Positions 54,244 through 63,651 of a DNA stretch of 64,000 nucleotides are shown here, piece by piece. The stretch comes from Gemmatimonadaceae bacterium. GTDB lineage: Bacteria > Gemmatimonadota > Gemmatimonadetes > Gemmatimonadales > Gemmatimonadaceae. The notes beneath the pieces were generated by a model. It saw nothing but the letters and a program-made list of their open reading frames with translations, had not been told where the DNA came from and made no database searches. The stretch covers positions 186,001 through 250,000 of the forward strand of contig JADZDM010000012.1 of the NCBI GenBank assembly GCA_020851035.1, in the 5' to 3' direction. Positions within the stretch are counted from its first letter, which is position 1; every line of letters starts with the position of its first letter. The position numbers were made by a program, and so were the translations under genes.

Positions 54244-55794
54244 GTGAGCGCGTCCAATCCACCGTCGCGGCGGCAGCGCCGCCGCGTGTCACCCGAGTCC
54301 GGCAGCACACACGCCGTCCGGGGCCCGGAGTACGACGGCGTTCCGCTGCCCGAGGTGCTGCACGCGCGCGCACCGCATGCAGTCTGGCGCCACGTCTGGC
54401 GGAGTGTGCTCCGCGTGCTGGTGCTGGTCGCGGTGGACCTCGTCACGCTCGAGGTGATGCGGATCCTGCTCTCCGCCGCGCGCGATCACGCCTGGTTCGG
54501 CGCCCGCGTCGCGTCCGAGGTGGCGGCCGTCGTCCCGGCGGGCACCGTCCCCGCGCTCCCGCTCCAGGTGGCGGTCCTCCTCGGCCTGGCGCTCTGTGGC
54601 GGTTACGTGGGTGGCGCCCGCAAGCGCCACGTGCGGAGCGTCGCGATGGGGGCCATGCTCGGCGTGCTCATGGCGGCATGGACGGACCTGTTCACGCCGC
54701 CGGCGCTCGCCCGGCTGGCCAGCGTGACGTTCGTGGGCCTCGCCATCGCGGTCACGCTGGTGGCCGTGCGCTTCGCCCTCGACCTCGTCGTGGCGCGTCT
54801 GCGACCGCGACGGAGCCGTGCGCTGCGCGCCATCCTCGTGGCGCCGAGCCGCGACCTGCGGGCCGGCCGCACGAATCCGGCGTTCGCCGACCCGACCGAG
54901 TTCCGCTTCGTCGGCGAGGTGGCCACCACCGAGATCGAACAGGCGGCGGGCCCGCTTGGTCCGACCAGCGCCATGATGCGCCTGATCGACGAGAACCGCG
55001 CCGATACCGTCGTCCTCTTCGGGCACCTCAGCGAGCCACTCGCCGAGCGGCTTGCGCGGGTGGCGGATGCGGCGGGATGCAACGTCGTGTGCCTGCCGCG
55101 CACGGTGGTGCTGCACGGCTTCGAGCCGCAGCTCGTCTTCCATCATGGCGATCCGTTGATGCGCCTGGTGCGGCCCGGCGAGCGCGGTCGCCAGCTCGTG
55201 GTGAAGCGGGCGATGGACCTCGTGATCGCCCTGCTGCTCCTGGTCGCGCTCGCGCCGCTGTTCCTGCTGATCGCGGTCGCCGTGCGCGTGACCTCACGAG
55301 GACCGGCCCTCTTCCGCCAGGTGCGTGTGGGGCAGGGCGGGCGACACTTCCACATGTGGAAGTTCCGCAGCATGGTCGCCAGCGCCGCGGAGCAACAGGC
55401 TGGCCTGCAGGACCGCAACGTCTACGGCGAGGAGCCGCTCTTCAAGATCGCGCACGACCCGCGGATCACGCGCCTGGGCACCTTCCTGCGGCGCACCAGC
55501 CTCGACGAGCTGCCGCAGTTCTGGAACGTGCTGCGCGGCGACATGTCGCTGGTGGGTCCCCGCCCGCCGCTGCCGGACGAGGTCGCGCGGTATGCCGAGC
55601 GGCACTTCGTGCGGCTCGACGTGCGTCCCGGGCTGACCGGGCCCTGGCAGGTGTCGGGGCGCAACCGGATCATCCACTTCGAGGACGTGGTCGCGCTCGA
55701 GACGGCGTACATCGCGGACTGGTCGTTTGCCCGGGATGCGGGCATCCTTCTCCGCACGCTGCCCGCCGTGATCCGGATGGACGGCGCGCTCTGA
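54244..55794 (+). CDS. wbaP: WbaP/WcaJ-type polyprenyl phosphoglycosyl transferase, large
   Basis: It starts a lipid-linked glycan by moving sugar-1-phosphate (Gal, Glc or other) to undecaprenyl phosphate. 516 residues: membrane spans between 55 and 190, a Rossmann-like region ([21 protein letters not shown]), and the C-terminal catalytic domain with [19 protein letters not shown] re-entrant helix, [42 protein letters not shown] with catalytic Asp-Glu, and [16 protein letters not shown] 54244 is the first start in frame. A separate small PGT at 49.3 kb suggests a second initiation. Confidence 0.88.
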   Translation: MSASNPPSRRQRRRVSPESGSTHAVRGPEYDGVPLPEVLHARAPHAVWRHVWRSVLRVLVLVAVDLVTLEVMRILLSAARDHAWFGARVASEVAAVVPAGTVPALPLQVAVLLGLALCGGYVGGARKRHVRSVAMGAMLGVLMAAWTDLFTPPALARLASVTFVGLAIAVTLVAVRFALDLVVARLRPRRSRALRAILVAPSRDLRAGRTNPAFADPTEFRFVGEVATTEIEQAAGPLGPTSAMMRLIDENRADTVVLFGHLSEPLAERLARVADAAGCNVVCLPRTVVLHGFEPQLVFHHGDPLMRLVRPGERGRQLVVKRAMDLVIALLLLVALAPLFLLIAVAVRVTSRGPALFRQVRVGQGGRHFHMWKFRSMVASAAEQQAGLQDRNVYGEEPLFKIAHDPRITRLGTFLRRTSLDELPQFWNVLRGDMSLVGPRPPLPDEVARYAERHFVRLDVRPGLTGPWQVSGRNRIIHFEDVVALETAYIADWSFARDAGILLRTLPAVIRMDGAL

Positions 55795-55857
55795 TGCACG
55801 TGCCGGCGAGGACGCCGGCCGCGTGACGGGCACCCGGCCGGGCCAGTCTGCACCCAC

Positions 55858-58218
55858 ATGAGCACCCTCGTCGACAAGATCAGGCGCAGCCTCGAGCGCG
55901 ACAGCGACCTGCCGCTGTCCGAACGGGCCCGCAAGGGCGTCCGCTACCTGTTCGGCACGGTCCTCGCGCCCTCGTACCTCGCGGACGTGACGCGGCGCGG
56001 CGCCCGGGCGCGCACCGTCGGCCGTCCGCGCATCGTGAACGCCGGGACGATCACGATCGGCGACGACCTTGCACTCACGAGCACGTTCAGCCCGGTCGAG
56101 ATCGTGACGCAACCCGGGGCGACCATCACCATCGGCAGCGGCGTGCACGTGAACTACGGCACGTCGATCCGTGCGGCGTCCACGATCACCATCGGTGATC
56201 GCGCGAGCATCGGGCCGTACTGCATCATCGACGACACCGACCTGCTCGCGGATGCGATGCTCGCGTCGCCGATACGCATTGGCGCGTGCACCTGGCTTGC
56301 CGGTCGCGTGACGCTCCTGCCGGGCACGACGATCGGCGAGAACTCGGTCATCACGGCCGGCAGCATCGTCTCGGGCGAGATCCCGGCGAACGTCGTCGCC
56401 GGTGGCGTGCCGGCACGCGTGCTGCGCTCGCTGGCCGAGACGGCGGCGCCCGTGGCACCGGCACCGTCCAGCCGCACCGCCGTCGCGCCGCTTCGCGACA
56501 CCTACGCCACACCGGGGCTCGCGCCGCTGCGGGGGATGGTGCTCGCGGACTTCACCGTGGGCGACCTCGCCATCCGCCTTGCCGATGCCGCGGACGGCCC
56601 GGTGATGGAGGTGGTCGACGCACCCTTCTGCCAGACGACGCAGGGACTCCTCTCCGGCGCCCCCGCGGGCGCGGCGGACTTCGTGCTGGTGTGGACGCGC
56701 CCGGAACTCGCGCTGCCGGCGTTCGACCGCATCGTGCGCGGCGACGGCGCCAGCGAGGCGGACCTGCATGACGACGTCGATGCCTTCGCCACGCTCGTGC
56801 GGCGCGGCGCCACCTCGTACCGCATGGCGTTCGTGCCGACATGGGTCCAGCCGGCACACCAGCGTGGCCTGGGGCTCATCGACGCCCGGCCCGGTGGCGT
56901 GGCCTGGGCGCTGGCGCAGGCGAACGCGCGCCTCATGTCGCAGCTCGCCGATGTGCCGAACGTGTTCGTGCTGCATGCGCAGCGCTGGCACGAGGCGAGC
57001 GCGACGCGTGGCCGGTCGATGGCGAAGGGGTGGTACCTCGGCAAGGTGCCGTACTCCACCGACCTGTTCGCCGAGGTGGCGCTGGACCTGAAGGCGGCCG
57101 CCCGCGCGATCGCGGGCCAGGCGCGCAAGCTGCTGGTGCTGGACCTCGACGACACGCTGTGGGGCGGCATCGTCGGTGATGCGGGCTGGGAGAACCTCCA
57201 GCTCGGCGGGCACGACGGTGTGGGTGAGTCGTTCGTGGACTTCCAGCAGGCGGTGAAGGCGCTCACCCGGCGCGGGATCGTGCTCGGCATCGTCAGCAAG
57301 AACACCGAGAGCGTGGCGCTGGAGGCGATCGACCGGCATCCGCAGATGGTGCTGCGGCGATCCGACTTCGTGGGCTGGCGCATCAACTGGACGGACAAGG
57401 CGCAGAACATCGCCGACCTCGCCGCGGAGCTGAACCTCGGCCTGCAGTCGGTGGTGTTCATCGACGACAATCCCGTGGAACGCGCGCGGGTGCGTGAGGC
57501 ACTTCCCGAGGTCTTCGTGCCGGAGTGGCCGGAAGACAAGCTGCTCTACACGGAGCGCCTGGCCGCATTGCGATGCTTCGACTCGCCGGCCATCAGCCGC
57601 GAGGATGCGGAGCGCACCGCCCTCTACGCGGCGGAGCGGGAACGGGGCGCCGCGAAGGCGTCGGTCGGCTCGATCGACGAGTGGCTGGGGAGCCTCGGCA
57701 TCGCGGTGCACGTCGAGCCGCTGACGGCGGCCAACCTCGCCCGCACGGCGCAGCTGCTCAACAAGACGAACCAGATGAACCTCTCGACGCGCCGGCTGTC
57801 CGAGGCGGAACTGGTGGACTGGGCACGCGGCGAGGCGCGTGGGCTCTGGGCCGTGACCGTGTCGGACAAGTTCGGTTCGGCCGGGCTCACGGGCATCGTG
57901 AGTGTCGAGGCGGACAGTGCGGTGTGCCGGGTGGTGGACCTCGTGCTGAGCTGTCGCGTGATGGGCCGCCGGATCGAGCACCTGATGCTGCATCTCGCGG
58001 TGGAGTGGGCGCGCGCACGCGGGCTGTCCACACTGCACGTGACCCTGCGCCCGACCGCGAAGAACAAGCCCTGTCACGACCTGCTGCTCGCCTCCGACCT
58101 TGGCCGCGACGACAGCGGGCTGCAGTTCACCTGGGACTGCGCCACACCGTTCGCGGCGCCGGCGGGCATCGCGGTGGAGTGGATCGACGCACCGGCGTCA
58201 CCGGCCGGCGCCCGGTGA
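55858..58218 (+). CDS. Fusion: hexapeptide acyltransferase - FkbH-like HAD acyl-loading protein
   Basis: A 786-residue fusion. Residues about 55-190 are a left-handed beta helix (repeats around [31 protein letters not shown] with a typical LbH trimer core, ending GGVPARVLR). About 220-415 is the SGNH-like N domain found in FkbH proteins. HAD motif I is [11 protein letters not shown]429/D431, and the region VIVSKNTES follows. 620-750 resembles the GNAT-like tail ([17 protein letters not shown]). FkbH homologs dephosphorylate 1,3-bisphosphoglycerate and load glyceryl on an ACP. The GTG of the next gene overlaps its stop. Confidence 0.85.
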   Translation: MSTLVDKIRRSLERDSDLPLSERARKGVRYLFGTVLAPSYLADVTRRGARARTVGRPRIVNAGTITIGDDLALTSTFSPVEIVTQPGATITIGSGVHVNYGTSIRAASTITIGDRASIGPYCIIDDTDLLADAMLASPIRIGACTWLAGRVTLLPGTTIGENSVITAGSIVSGEIPANVVAGGVPARVLRSLAETAAPVAPAPSSRTAVAPLRDTYATPGLAPLRGMVLADFTVGDLAIRLADAADGPVMEVVDAPFCQTTQGLLSGAPAGAADFVLVWTRPELALPAFDRIVRGDGASEADLHDDVDAFATLVRRGATSYRMAFVPTWVQPAHQRGLGLIDARPGGVAWALAQANARLMSQLADVPNVFVLHAQRWHEASATRGRSMAKGWYLGKVPYSTDLFAEVALDLKAAARAIAGQARKLLVLDLDDTLWGGIVGDAGWENLQLGGHDGVGESFVDFQQAVKALTRRGIVLGIVSKNTESVALEAIDRHPQMVLRRSDFVGWRINWTDKAQNIADLAAELNLGLQSVVFIDDNPVERARVREALPEVFVPEWPEDKLLYTERLAALRCFDSPAISREDAERTALYAAERERGAAKASVGSIDEWLGSLGIAVHVEPLTAANLARTAQLLNKTNQMNLSTRRLSEAELVDWARGEARGLWAVTVSDKFGSAGLTGIVSVEADSAVCRVVDLVLSCRVMGRRIEHLMLHLAVEWARARGLSTLHVTLRPTAKNKPCHDLLLASDLGRDDSGLQFTWDCATPFAAPAGIAVEWIDAPASPAGAR

Positions 58219-58988
58219 CGGCCGCGACCGGCGGCGCGGATGCGCAGGCGCAGCTCGCACGCTGCACCAGCGTGGGCACGGGGATCCGCATCGAGGGGCG
58301 GCTGCACGTCGAGAACCTCGGGCGGATCGCCGTGGGCGACAACGTGGTGCTGCGGTCCACGCCGGCGATGTCACACCTCGTCACCGGCCCGCACGGTGAC
58401 CTGCGCATCGGGCGCGGCGTGCAGGTCGGCCATGGCGCGGCCATCGCATGCCACGAGTCGATCGTGATCGGGGACGCGGCGCGCATCGGCCCATTCGCGA
58501 TGATCCTCGACACCGACTTCCACGAGGCCGGACGGCACGACTCGGCCGGCTCCACGGGAGCAATCCTGATCGGCGCCGGTGCGCGGCTGGGAGCCCGCGT
58601 GACCGTGCTCCGCGGTTCCACCATTGGTGACGGCGCGATCATCGAGCCGGGCAGCGTCGTCAAGGGCGAGGTGCCGGCCGGTGCGCGGGTCGCGGGCAAT
58701 CCGGCACGACCCGTGGCGGCGCACGGTGCCGCGGTGGGCCCACGGCGCGAGATCGGGATGGAGGCCGTGCTCGACGTGGTGACGCACACCTTCGGGCTGG
58801 CGGCGCGGCCGGGTGCTGACACCCCGCGCGACGGCGTGGCCGCCTGGGATTCGCTGGGGATGCTGAACCTGCTGCTCTCGCTCGAGCAGGTGTTCGGCGT
58901 GTCGGTGTCCGCCGAGGCGCTGTCGCGCGTGACGGTCGTGGGCGAGCTGCTTCCGCTGGTCGAAGGGGCGGAGGCTGTGCCGGGCTAG
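58215..58988 (+). CDS. Fusion: hexapeptide acyltransferase - acyl carrier protein
   Basis: A 257-residue protein. Residues about 12-165 are hexapeptide repeats (GIRIEGRLHVENLGRIAVG, RIGRGVQVGHGAAI, VIGDAARIGPFAMI) with the H-x-x-G style NLCH lacking but DTDFHEAG present, where the catalytic His may lie. Residues about 178-257 are an ACP: DGVAAWDSLGMLNLLLSLE, with S213 as phosphopantetheine site. A carrier domain fused directly to a sugar acyltransferase is uncommon. Together with the FkbH fusion it could take glyceryl-S-ACP to a sugar. Stop TAG is shared, in the CTAG palindrome, with the convergent wzx stop. Confidence 0.83.
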   Translation: MTAATGGADAQAQLARCTSVGTGIRIEGRLHVENLGRIAVGDNVVLRSTPAMSHLVTGPHGDLRIGRGVQVGHGAAIACHESIVIGDAARIGPFAMILDTDFHEAGRHDSAGSTGAILIGAGARLGARVTVLRGSTIGDGAIIEPGSVVKGEVPAGARVAGNPARPVAAHGAAVGPRREIGMEAVLDVVTHTFGLAARPGADTPRDGVAAWDSLGMLNLLLSLEQVFGVSVSAEALSRVTVVGELLPLVEGAEAVPG

Positions 58989-60559
58989 GCCGGCGTGTCC
59001 GGGATGACGGCGGGCGATGGTGTCTCACCGGCCCGGCCCGCCTTCACGATTGCCAGCAAGGCGCGCAGGTCGGCGATCGTCACCACCCGGATGGCCAGCG
59101 CCACCGCGACGTAGGCCAGCATGTCGATCGGGAGCCGGATGAAGCCCAGCGGCAGCATGAGCCGGTCGAGGACGAGCACCACGAGGGCCACGGCCAGCGA
59201 CTTCGCGATCGCGACCGCCGCACGCCGGTCGAGCGCCTGCCGCCCGCACAGCCAGAGCGAGACCACCGCCGTGAGGCTGATGCCGATGACCTCGGTGAGC
59301 GCCGCGCCCATCGCGACGCCGCCGACGCCGTACCAGCGCCCAAAGAGCGCGGCGAGCGGGCCGATCGCGAGGGCGCGCAGGGGGATGGCCACCACCGATG
59401 TTGCGGTCACAGCCCAGTGCCGGCCGTTCAGCACCAGCATCGCCGAGGCGATGATCGCGATGTACATCGGCATGAAGTCGAAGGCGAGCACGCGCAGCGC
59501 GGGGGCCGAGTTGGCGAACTTCGCGCCGAAGGCGAGCAGCACCAGCTCGTCGGCCGCGAGGATGATGAAGAGGGTGAACGGGATGATCATCACCATCAGC
59601 GCCTCGATGGCGCGACGCAGGATGGCGTAGGCTTCCCGCTCGCTGCGGTCGCGCGCGCGCGCCAGCAGCGGCATCATCACCCAGCTGATCAGCGGCGACA
59701 GCAGCATCGCGAGGCCGGCCAGGTTCGCCGACGCGCCGTACCAGCCGACCTCGTTCTTGTCGCTGGTGGCGAACTCCAGCGCCGCCGCAGTGAGGCGTGC
59801 ACCGATGTTCACGGCACCGGAGTTCAGGAAGTAGGGCAGGCTCGCGAGCAGCACCAGCTTCGTGGCCACCCGGTCGAAGCGGAACTCCACGTGCGCCAGC
59901 GTGCGCACCTGCGGGAGCAGCATGGCGGTCTTCACCAGCTCGGCGACGAGCAGCGGCAGCACGAGCAGTGGCAGTGACCCTTCGAGCAGGATCACCACCG
60001 CGAGGCCGGCCCCCCAGATCACCTTCGAGAGGACGTTCGCCACCGCCAGTCGCTTCACGTGGGTGGAGGCCTGGAGCAGCGCGGCCATCGAGTTGTTGTT
60101 GATCGTCGCGAGCTGCGCGAGGCCGAACACCAGCACGGCGTGCTGCACCACCGCCGGCCGGCCGGACGCACTGAGCGCGATCCACATGCCGCACAGCAGG
60201 ACGAGCGCAGCGAGCAGCCGCGCGACGAGCACCCCGCCCGCGAAGTCGGAGGCGTGCTTCTGTCGCACGGTGACTTCGCGGATGATGTAGGTGTCCACGC
60301 CGAGCTCCGCCAGCGTGAAGAATGCCGCGGAGAACGCGTCGGCGAAGTTGAATGCCCCGAACTGCGCCGGCCCCAGGTACCGCGGGAGCTGGAAGCGGAC
60401 GAAGAACGCCACGCCCCACGTCAGGATCAGCGAGCCGCCCAGCGTGACCGCATTGCGTCCCGCCACGCGGAGGTCGCGTGCGGCCGACTCCGCATGCTCG
60501 GCGGCGATCCGGGCCTGTGATGCCGGTGTGTGGGGCGCGCCGGGCGCCGGAACGTCCAC
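58985..60559 (-). CDS. wzx: Wzx-type lipopolysaccharide flippase (second)
   Basis: Polytopic membrane protein (524 aa, about 14 hydrophobic spans) of the polysaccharide flippase family: RNAVTLGGSLILTWGVAFFV near 35, RYLGPAQFGAFNFADAF near 62, ELGVDTYIIREVTVRQ near 86, and a C-terminal MurJ/Wzx-like half with LALVVLVLDRLMLPLGF. Start GTG 60559 (VDVPAPG) lies 5 nt after the GT stop. Unlike the WzxE-type flippase at 27.3 kb in motif and length. Convergent with the LbH-ACP gene, sharing a CTAG for both stops. Probably translocates the WbaP-initiated glycan. Confidence 0.85.
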   Translation of the reverse strand: MDVPAPGAPHTPASQARIAAEHAESAARDLRVAGRNAVTLGGSLILTWGVAFFVRFQLPRYLGPAQFGAFNFADAFSAAFFTLAELGVDTYIIREVTVRQKHASDFAGGVLVARLLAALVLLCGMWIALSASGRPAVVQHAVLVFGLAQLATINNNSMAALLQASTHVKRLAVANVLSKVIWGAGLAVVILLEGSLPLLVLPLLVAELVKTAMLLPQVRTLAHVEFRFDRVATKLVLLASLPYFLNSGAVNIGARLTAAALEFATSDKNEVGWYGASANLAGLAMLLSPLISWVMMPLLARARDRSEREAYAILRRAIEALMVMIIPFTLFIILAADELVLLAFGAKFANSAPALRVLAFDFMPMYIAIIASAMLVLNGRHWAVTATSVVAIPLRALAIGPLAALFGRWYGVGGVAMGAALTEVIGISLTAVVSLWLCGRQALDRRAAVAIAKSLAVALVVLVLDRLMLPLGFIRLPIDMLAYVAVALAIRVVTIADLRALLAIVKAGRAGETPSPAVIPDTPA

Positions 60560-60564
60560 CGGCG

Positions 60565-61842
60565 TCAGTGACCGGCCGGCACGGCCGGGTCCACGTGCTC
60601 CGCCGATGGTGCCGGGAGGCCGAGCGCGGCCGCGAGGCGGGTGCGCCCGACCACCGCCGAGTGGTTGGCGGTGAGGTACGCATGCCCGCTGCGCCGCAGC
60701 CGGTCGCGCAGGTCGCGGTCGCGCAGCAGCCGCACGACGCGCTCGGCGAAGGCGGCCGGCGCGTCCGCGACCAGCAACTCGGTGCCGTCGGTGACATGCA
60801 GCCCGGCCGCACCATCGGTCGTCGTGACCGTCGGCATGCCCGCACTGAACGCCTCGAGCAGCTTCATCCTGACGCCGCTGCCGCCGATCACCGGCGCCAC
60901 GAGGCCGATCGTCGTCCGGTACACCGTGTCGAGGTCCTCCACGAAGCCGAGGGCGCGGATCCCCGGCAGCCGCCAGTGCGGCGGCATCACCGGCGCGCCG
61001 TGCTCGTCGCGTGGCAGCCCCCCGCCGGCGATGTCGAGCGTGGCATCGGGCACCTGCGCGCGCACCAGCGGCCACACCTCGCGGCAGAACCAGTCGAGGC
61101 CCTGCACGTTCGGCTGCCATCCGAGCACGCCCACGTACACGAGCGACGGTGTGTCGACCCGTTCCGTGCGCGGGGCACGTGGCTCGATGAACGGCGGGAT
61201 GACGATCGCCTCCACGCCGGCCAGCGAGCGGAAGGCCTGCGCATCGAGCTGCGAAATGGCGATGACGGCATCCATGCGCCGGAGGATGCGGGCCTCGTAT
61301 GCCCGCACGCTGCGCGCCTCCCAGCGCACCACGCTGCGCATGCGCGCACCGAAGCTCTCCGCCAGGCGATCGAAGATCTCCCACTCCACGTTGTGCTGCT
61401 CGAGCACCACGCGCGCGCGCGGGGCGTGACGGCGCACATCCGCGAGGTAGGTGGCCATGCCGAGCGAGCCCAGGTAGACCACGTCGTAGTCGCCGGTGCG
61501 CAGGTGGCGCACGAGCAACGCGCGCATCGCGGCGTTGTCACACTTGCCGACGATGTACGGCACGCGGCGCAGGAACCGCAGCGCCAGCAGCCGGGGCAGG
61601 GTCTCCGGGTGGCGGCGCATGTGGATCGGCTGGAACACCGGGGCTTCGGTGCGGACGCACGGCAGCTCGGCATGCAGCGTGTCGATCGCCGCCTGCGGGA
61701 CGTCCAGGTTGCGGAGCGAGAGGAGCGTGATGCTCTCGAGTCCCTCGAGCCCGGCCAGGAGGCGGAGCTGGGTGAGGGTGCGCATGCGCAGCCCCCGATC
61801 CGCCGGGATCGGGAAGTCCACCGAGACGAACAACAGCTTCAC
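60565..61842 (-). CDS. GT4-like glycosyltransferase
   Basis: A 425-residue GT-B transferase: N domain opening LLFVSVDFPIPADRGLRMRT, an acceptor-side stretch RVVLEQHNVEWEIFDRL near 148, and the donor domain with LVYVGVLGWQPNVQGLDWF near 240 and VAPVIGGSGVRMKLLEAFSAGMPTV, a typical GT4 nucleotide-binding end with Glu in LLEAF. GTG 61842 is set by AGGAGA 10 nt upstream. Donor and acceptor unknown. It is transcribed from the 61.97-kb promoter with wzx. Confidence 0.85.
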   Translation of the reverse strand: MKLLFVSVDFPIPADRGLRMRTLTQLRLLAGLEGLESITLLSLRNLDVPQAAIDTLHAELPCVRTEAPVFQPIHMRRHPETLPRLLALRFLRRVPYIVGKCDNAAMRALLVRHLRTGDYDVVYLGSLGMATYLADVRRHAPRARVVLEQHNVEWEIFDRLAESFGARMRSVVRWEARSVRAYEARILRRMDAVIAISQLDAQAFRSLAGVEAIVIPPFIEPRAPRTERVDTPSLVYVGVLGWQPNVQGLDWFCREVWPLVRAQVPDATLDIAGGGLPRDEHGAPVMPPHWRLPGIRALGFVEDLDTVYRTTIGLVAPVIGGSGVRMKLLEAFSAGMPTVTTTDGAAGLHVTDGTELLVADAPAAFAERVVRLLRDRDLRDRLRRSGHAYLTANHSAVVGRTRLAAALGLPAPSAEHVDPAVPAGH

Positions 61843-62190
61843 GACGGCACGGTCTCCTCTTGCGGGCGCGGGATGCGGCTGGCGCATCCATCGGTCGACG
61901 ACTGCCGCGCGGCACAGTCGGTCACGCCGCGCTCGCCCGTCACGGGCCGGCAGACGGCGGCTGGAAGGATACGGCGACCGGGAGTGTGAAAGAAGGCGGC
62001 GGCCCCGGATATCCCGGCGGCGTGACGGGCGGGTGCGCGGTGCTGTGGCCTGCGGACCACCTCGCTCGTCTTCCTCCCGGGCGCATGTGGGCCTTATCCT
62101 TGGGGCTCGACAGGCTGCCGGCGCAGCCGGCCGATGGCAGCGCCGCCCGCAGCCGACACACCCGTTTCCCGCGTCCCCGAGTTCGCGCAC
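61843..62190. other. Divergent intergenic region between the GT and FkbM genes, 348 nt
   Basis: No gene seen. Two -10-like TATCCT hexamers point outward: minus strand 61971-61966 (leader about 120 nt to the GT start, with AGGAGA before its GTG) and plus strand 62095-62100, 30-90 nt before the FkbM-type start. An ATG at 62134 opens the same frame as the FkbM gene and would add 19 residues (MAAPPAADTPV). No clear -35 boxes. Confidence 0.45.
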
Positions 62191-63018
62191 ATGGTCAAGA
62201 CCACCGTCAAGAAACTGCTGACCTCCGTCGGCATCTTCGACGCGCTGCGCTACGGGCCGGCTTACGAGATCTTCCTCACGGTGTTCCGGCCCGAACAGGT
62301 GCGTGGCCGTGCCAGCGAGGTGGCCTTCTACCGGCGCATCCTCGGGACGATCCCGACCGGCGCGACGATCTTCGACGTCGGCGGGAACCGCGGGTTCAAG
62401 AGCGAAGTCTTCGTGCAGCTGGTGCCGAAGGTGATCTGCGTGGAACCTGACCGCTCCAACGTCGAGATCCTCCGGAAGAAGTTCCGCGGCACACCGGCCG
62501 TCACGGTGGTGGACTGCGCCGTCGGCGCGGCCGAGGGCGAGCTGATGTTCAACGTGATCGAGGCCGGCTCGGCCTACAACACGCTGAGCACGAAGTGGGT
62601 GGAATCGCTGGGCCAGGCGGACGGGAGCTCGCGGCCGGTGCTGACGCTCTCCGACCAGTACCCGGTCACCGTCGTGACGCTCGACAGCCTGATCGCGAAG
62701 TACGGCACGCCTCACTACATCAAGATCGACGTGGAAGGGTTCGAGCTCGAGGTGATGCGCGGCTTGTCGCGCCCGGTGCCGTTCATCTCGTTCGAGCTGA
62801 ACCTGCCCGACTTCCGGGGCGAGGGGGTCGAGATCGCGGAACGGCTGGCGTCGATCATGCCGGGCGTGCGCTTCAACTACTGCTCCGAGGCCGCCGCGGA
62901 CGCCTTCTCCTCGGCGCAGGACCTGAAGAGCGCCGCGTGGCTGGACGTGCGGGCGATGTGCGACCTGATCTCGACCACGTCCGCGCCGTACCTCGAGGTC
63001 TACGCACGCAATGCGTGA
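62191..63018 (+). CDS. FkbM-family methyltransferase
   Basis: SAM-dependent O-methyltransferase, often decorating sugars in polysaccharide clusters. 275 residues: class I SAM motif IFDVGGNRGFKSEVF near 58, VICVEPDRSNVEILRK near 82 with the acidic ribose-binding residue, VVDCAVGAAEGELMF near 100, and YIKIDVEGFELEVMRG near 176, which is the FkbM signature. Start: ATG 62191 (MVKTTVKKLL) preferred over ATG 62134. Substrate (sugar OH or carboxyl) unknown. Confidence 0.87.
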   Translation: MVKTTVKKLLTSVGIFDALRYGPAYEIFLTVFRPEQVRGRASEVAFYRRILGTIPTGATIFDVGGNRGFKSEVFVQLVPKVICVEPDRSNVEILRKKFRGTPAVTVVDCAVGAAEGELMFNVIEAGSAYNTLSTKWVESLGQADGSSRPVLTLSDQYPVTVVTLDSLIAKYGTPHYIKIDVEGFELEVMRGLSRPVPFISFELNLPDFRGEGVEIAERLASIMPGVRFNYCSEAAADAFSSAQDLKSAAWLDVRAMCDLISTTSAPYLEVYARNA

Positions 63019-63057
63019 GCGCCGCCGCGCGCGTCGTGCGGCCCGTGCAGGCCTGCG

Positions 63058-63639
63058 GTGAGCGCACTCGGTGACCTGGTCCGCGGCGTGCGCGCGGATC
63101 ACGCGGCGCTGCTGCGGGGCGATGAGCGGTATGGCCATCGCGCGGGCGGCGGCTCGTCCCTGGTGCTGGATGCCGTCCGCCGAATCGGCTTCCAGATGAT
63201 GATCGCGTACCGCTGGATGCGGTTCTTCAGGGCGATCGGGCTGGTGCCGGTCGCGATGGTGATCTCGCGGCTCATCCGGCACCTGTACGCGGCCGAGATC
63301 CACTGGGGCGCGGACCTCGCACCCGGCGTGGCGATCGTGCATGGTACCGCGCTCGTGCTGAGCCGCGAGGCCCGCGTCGGCAGCGGCTGCATCCTCTTCC
63401 AGTCCGTGACGCTCGGCGTGAGCATCGATCCCGTGACGCGTGAGGTCGGTGGCCCGACGCTCGAGGACGACGTGCACGTGGGACCGGGGGCGGCACTCCT
63501 CGGGCCGATCACCATCGGGCGCGGCACCAAGATCATGGCGAACGCGGTGGTGATGAACTCGGTGCCGGCGAACAGTGTCGTGGAGATCGCGTCGGCGACG
63601 ATCCGGACCCGCGCGCGCATCGAGCCCGGCGCCGGCTGA
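63058..63639 (+). CDS. Serine acetyltransferase-like hexapeptide acyltransferase
   Basis: A 193-residue LbH protein of the CysE/serine-acetyltransferase branch often found in polysaccharide clusters rather than for cysteine. N-terminal helical part (LVLDAVRRIGFQMMIAYRWMRF), then HLYAAEIHWGADLAPGVAIVHGTALV near 80 and hexapeptide coils GPITIGRGTKIMANAVVM. The CysE N-terminal domain is lacking in part. GTG 63058 starts it 39 nt after the FkbM gene. It may acetylate a sugar; cysteine synthesis cannot be excluded. Confidence 0.8.
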   Translation: MSALGDLVRGVRADHAALLRGDERYGHRAGGGSSLVLDAVRRIGFQMMIAYRWMRFFRAIGLVPVAMVISRLIRHLYAAEIHWGADLAPGVAIVHGTALVLSREARVGSGCILFQSVTLGVSIDPVTREVGGPTLEDDVHVGPGAALLGPITIGRGTKIMANAVVMNSVPANSVVEIASATIRTRARIEPGAG

Positions 63640-63651
63640 CGCGCTGGCGCG

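Noticed and set aside
22900-63640. Recently transferred genomic island with insertion sequences
   Set aside because: No transposase, integrase, tRNA-linked repeat or clear base-composition change was seen at the ends of the polysaccharide locus.
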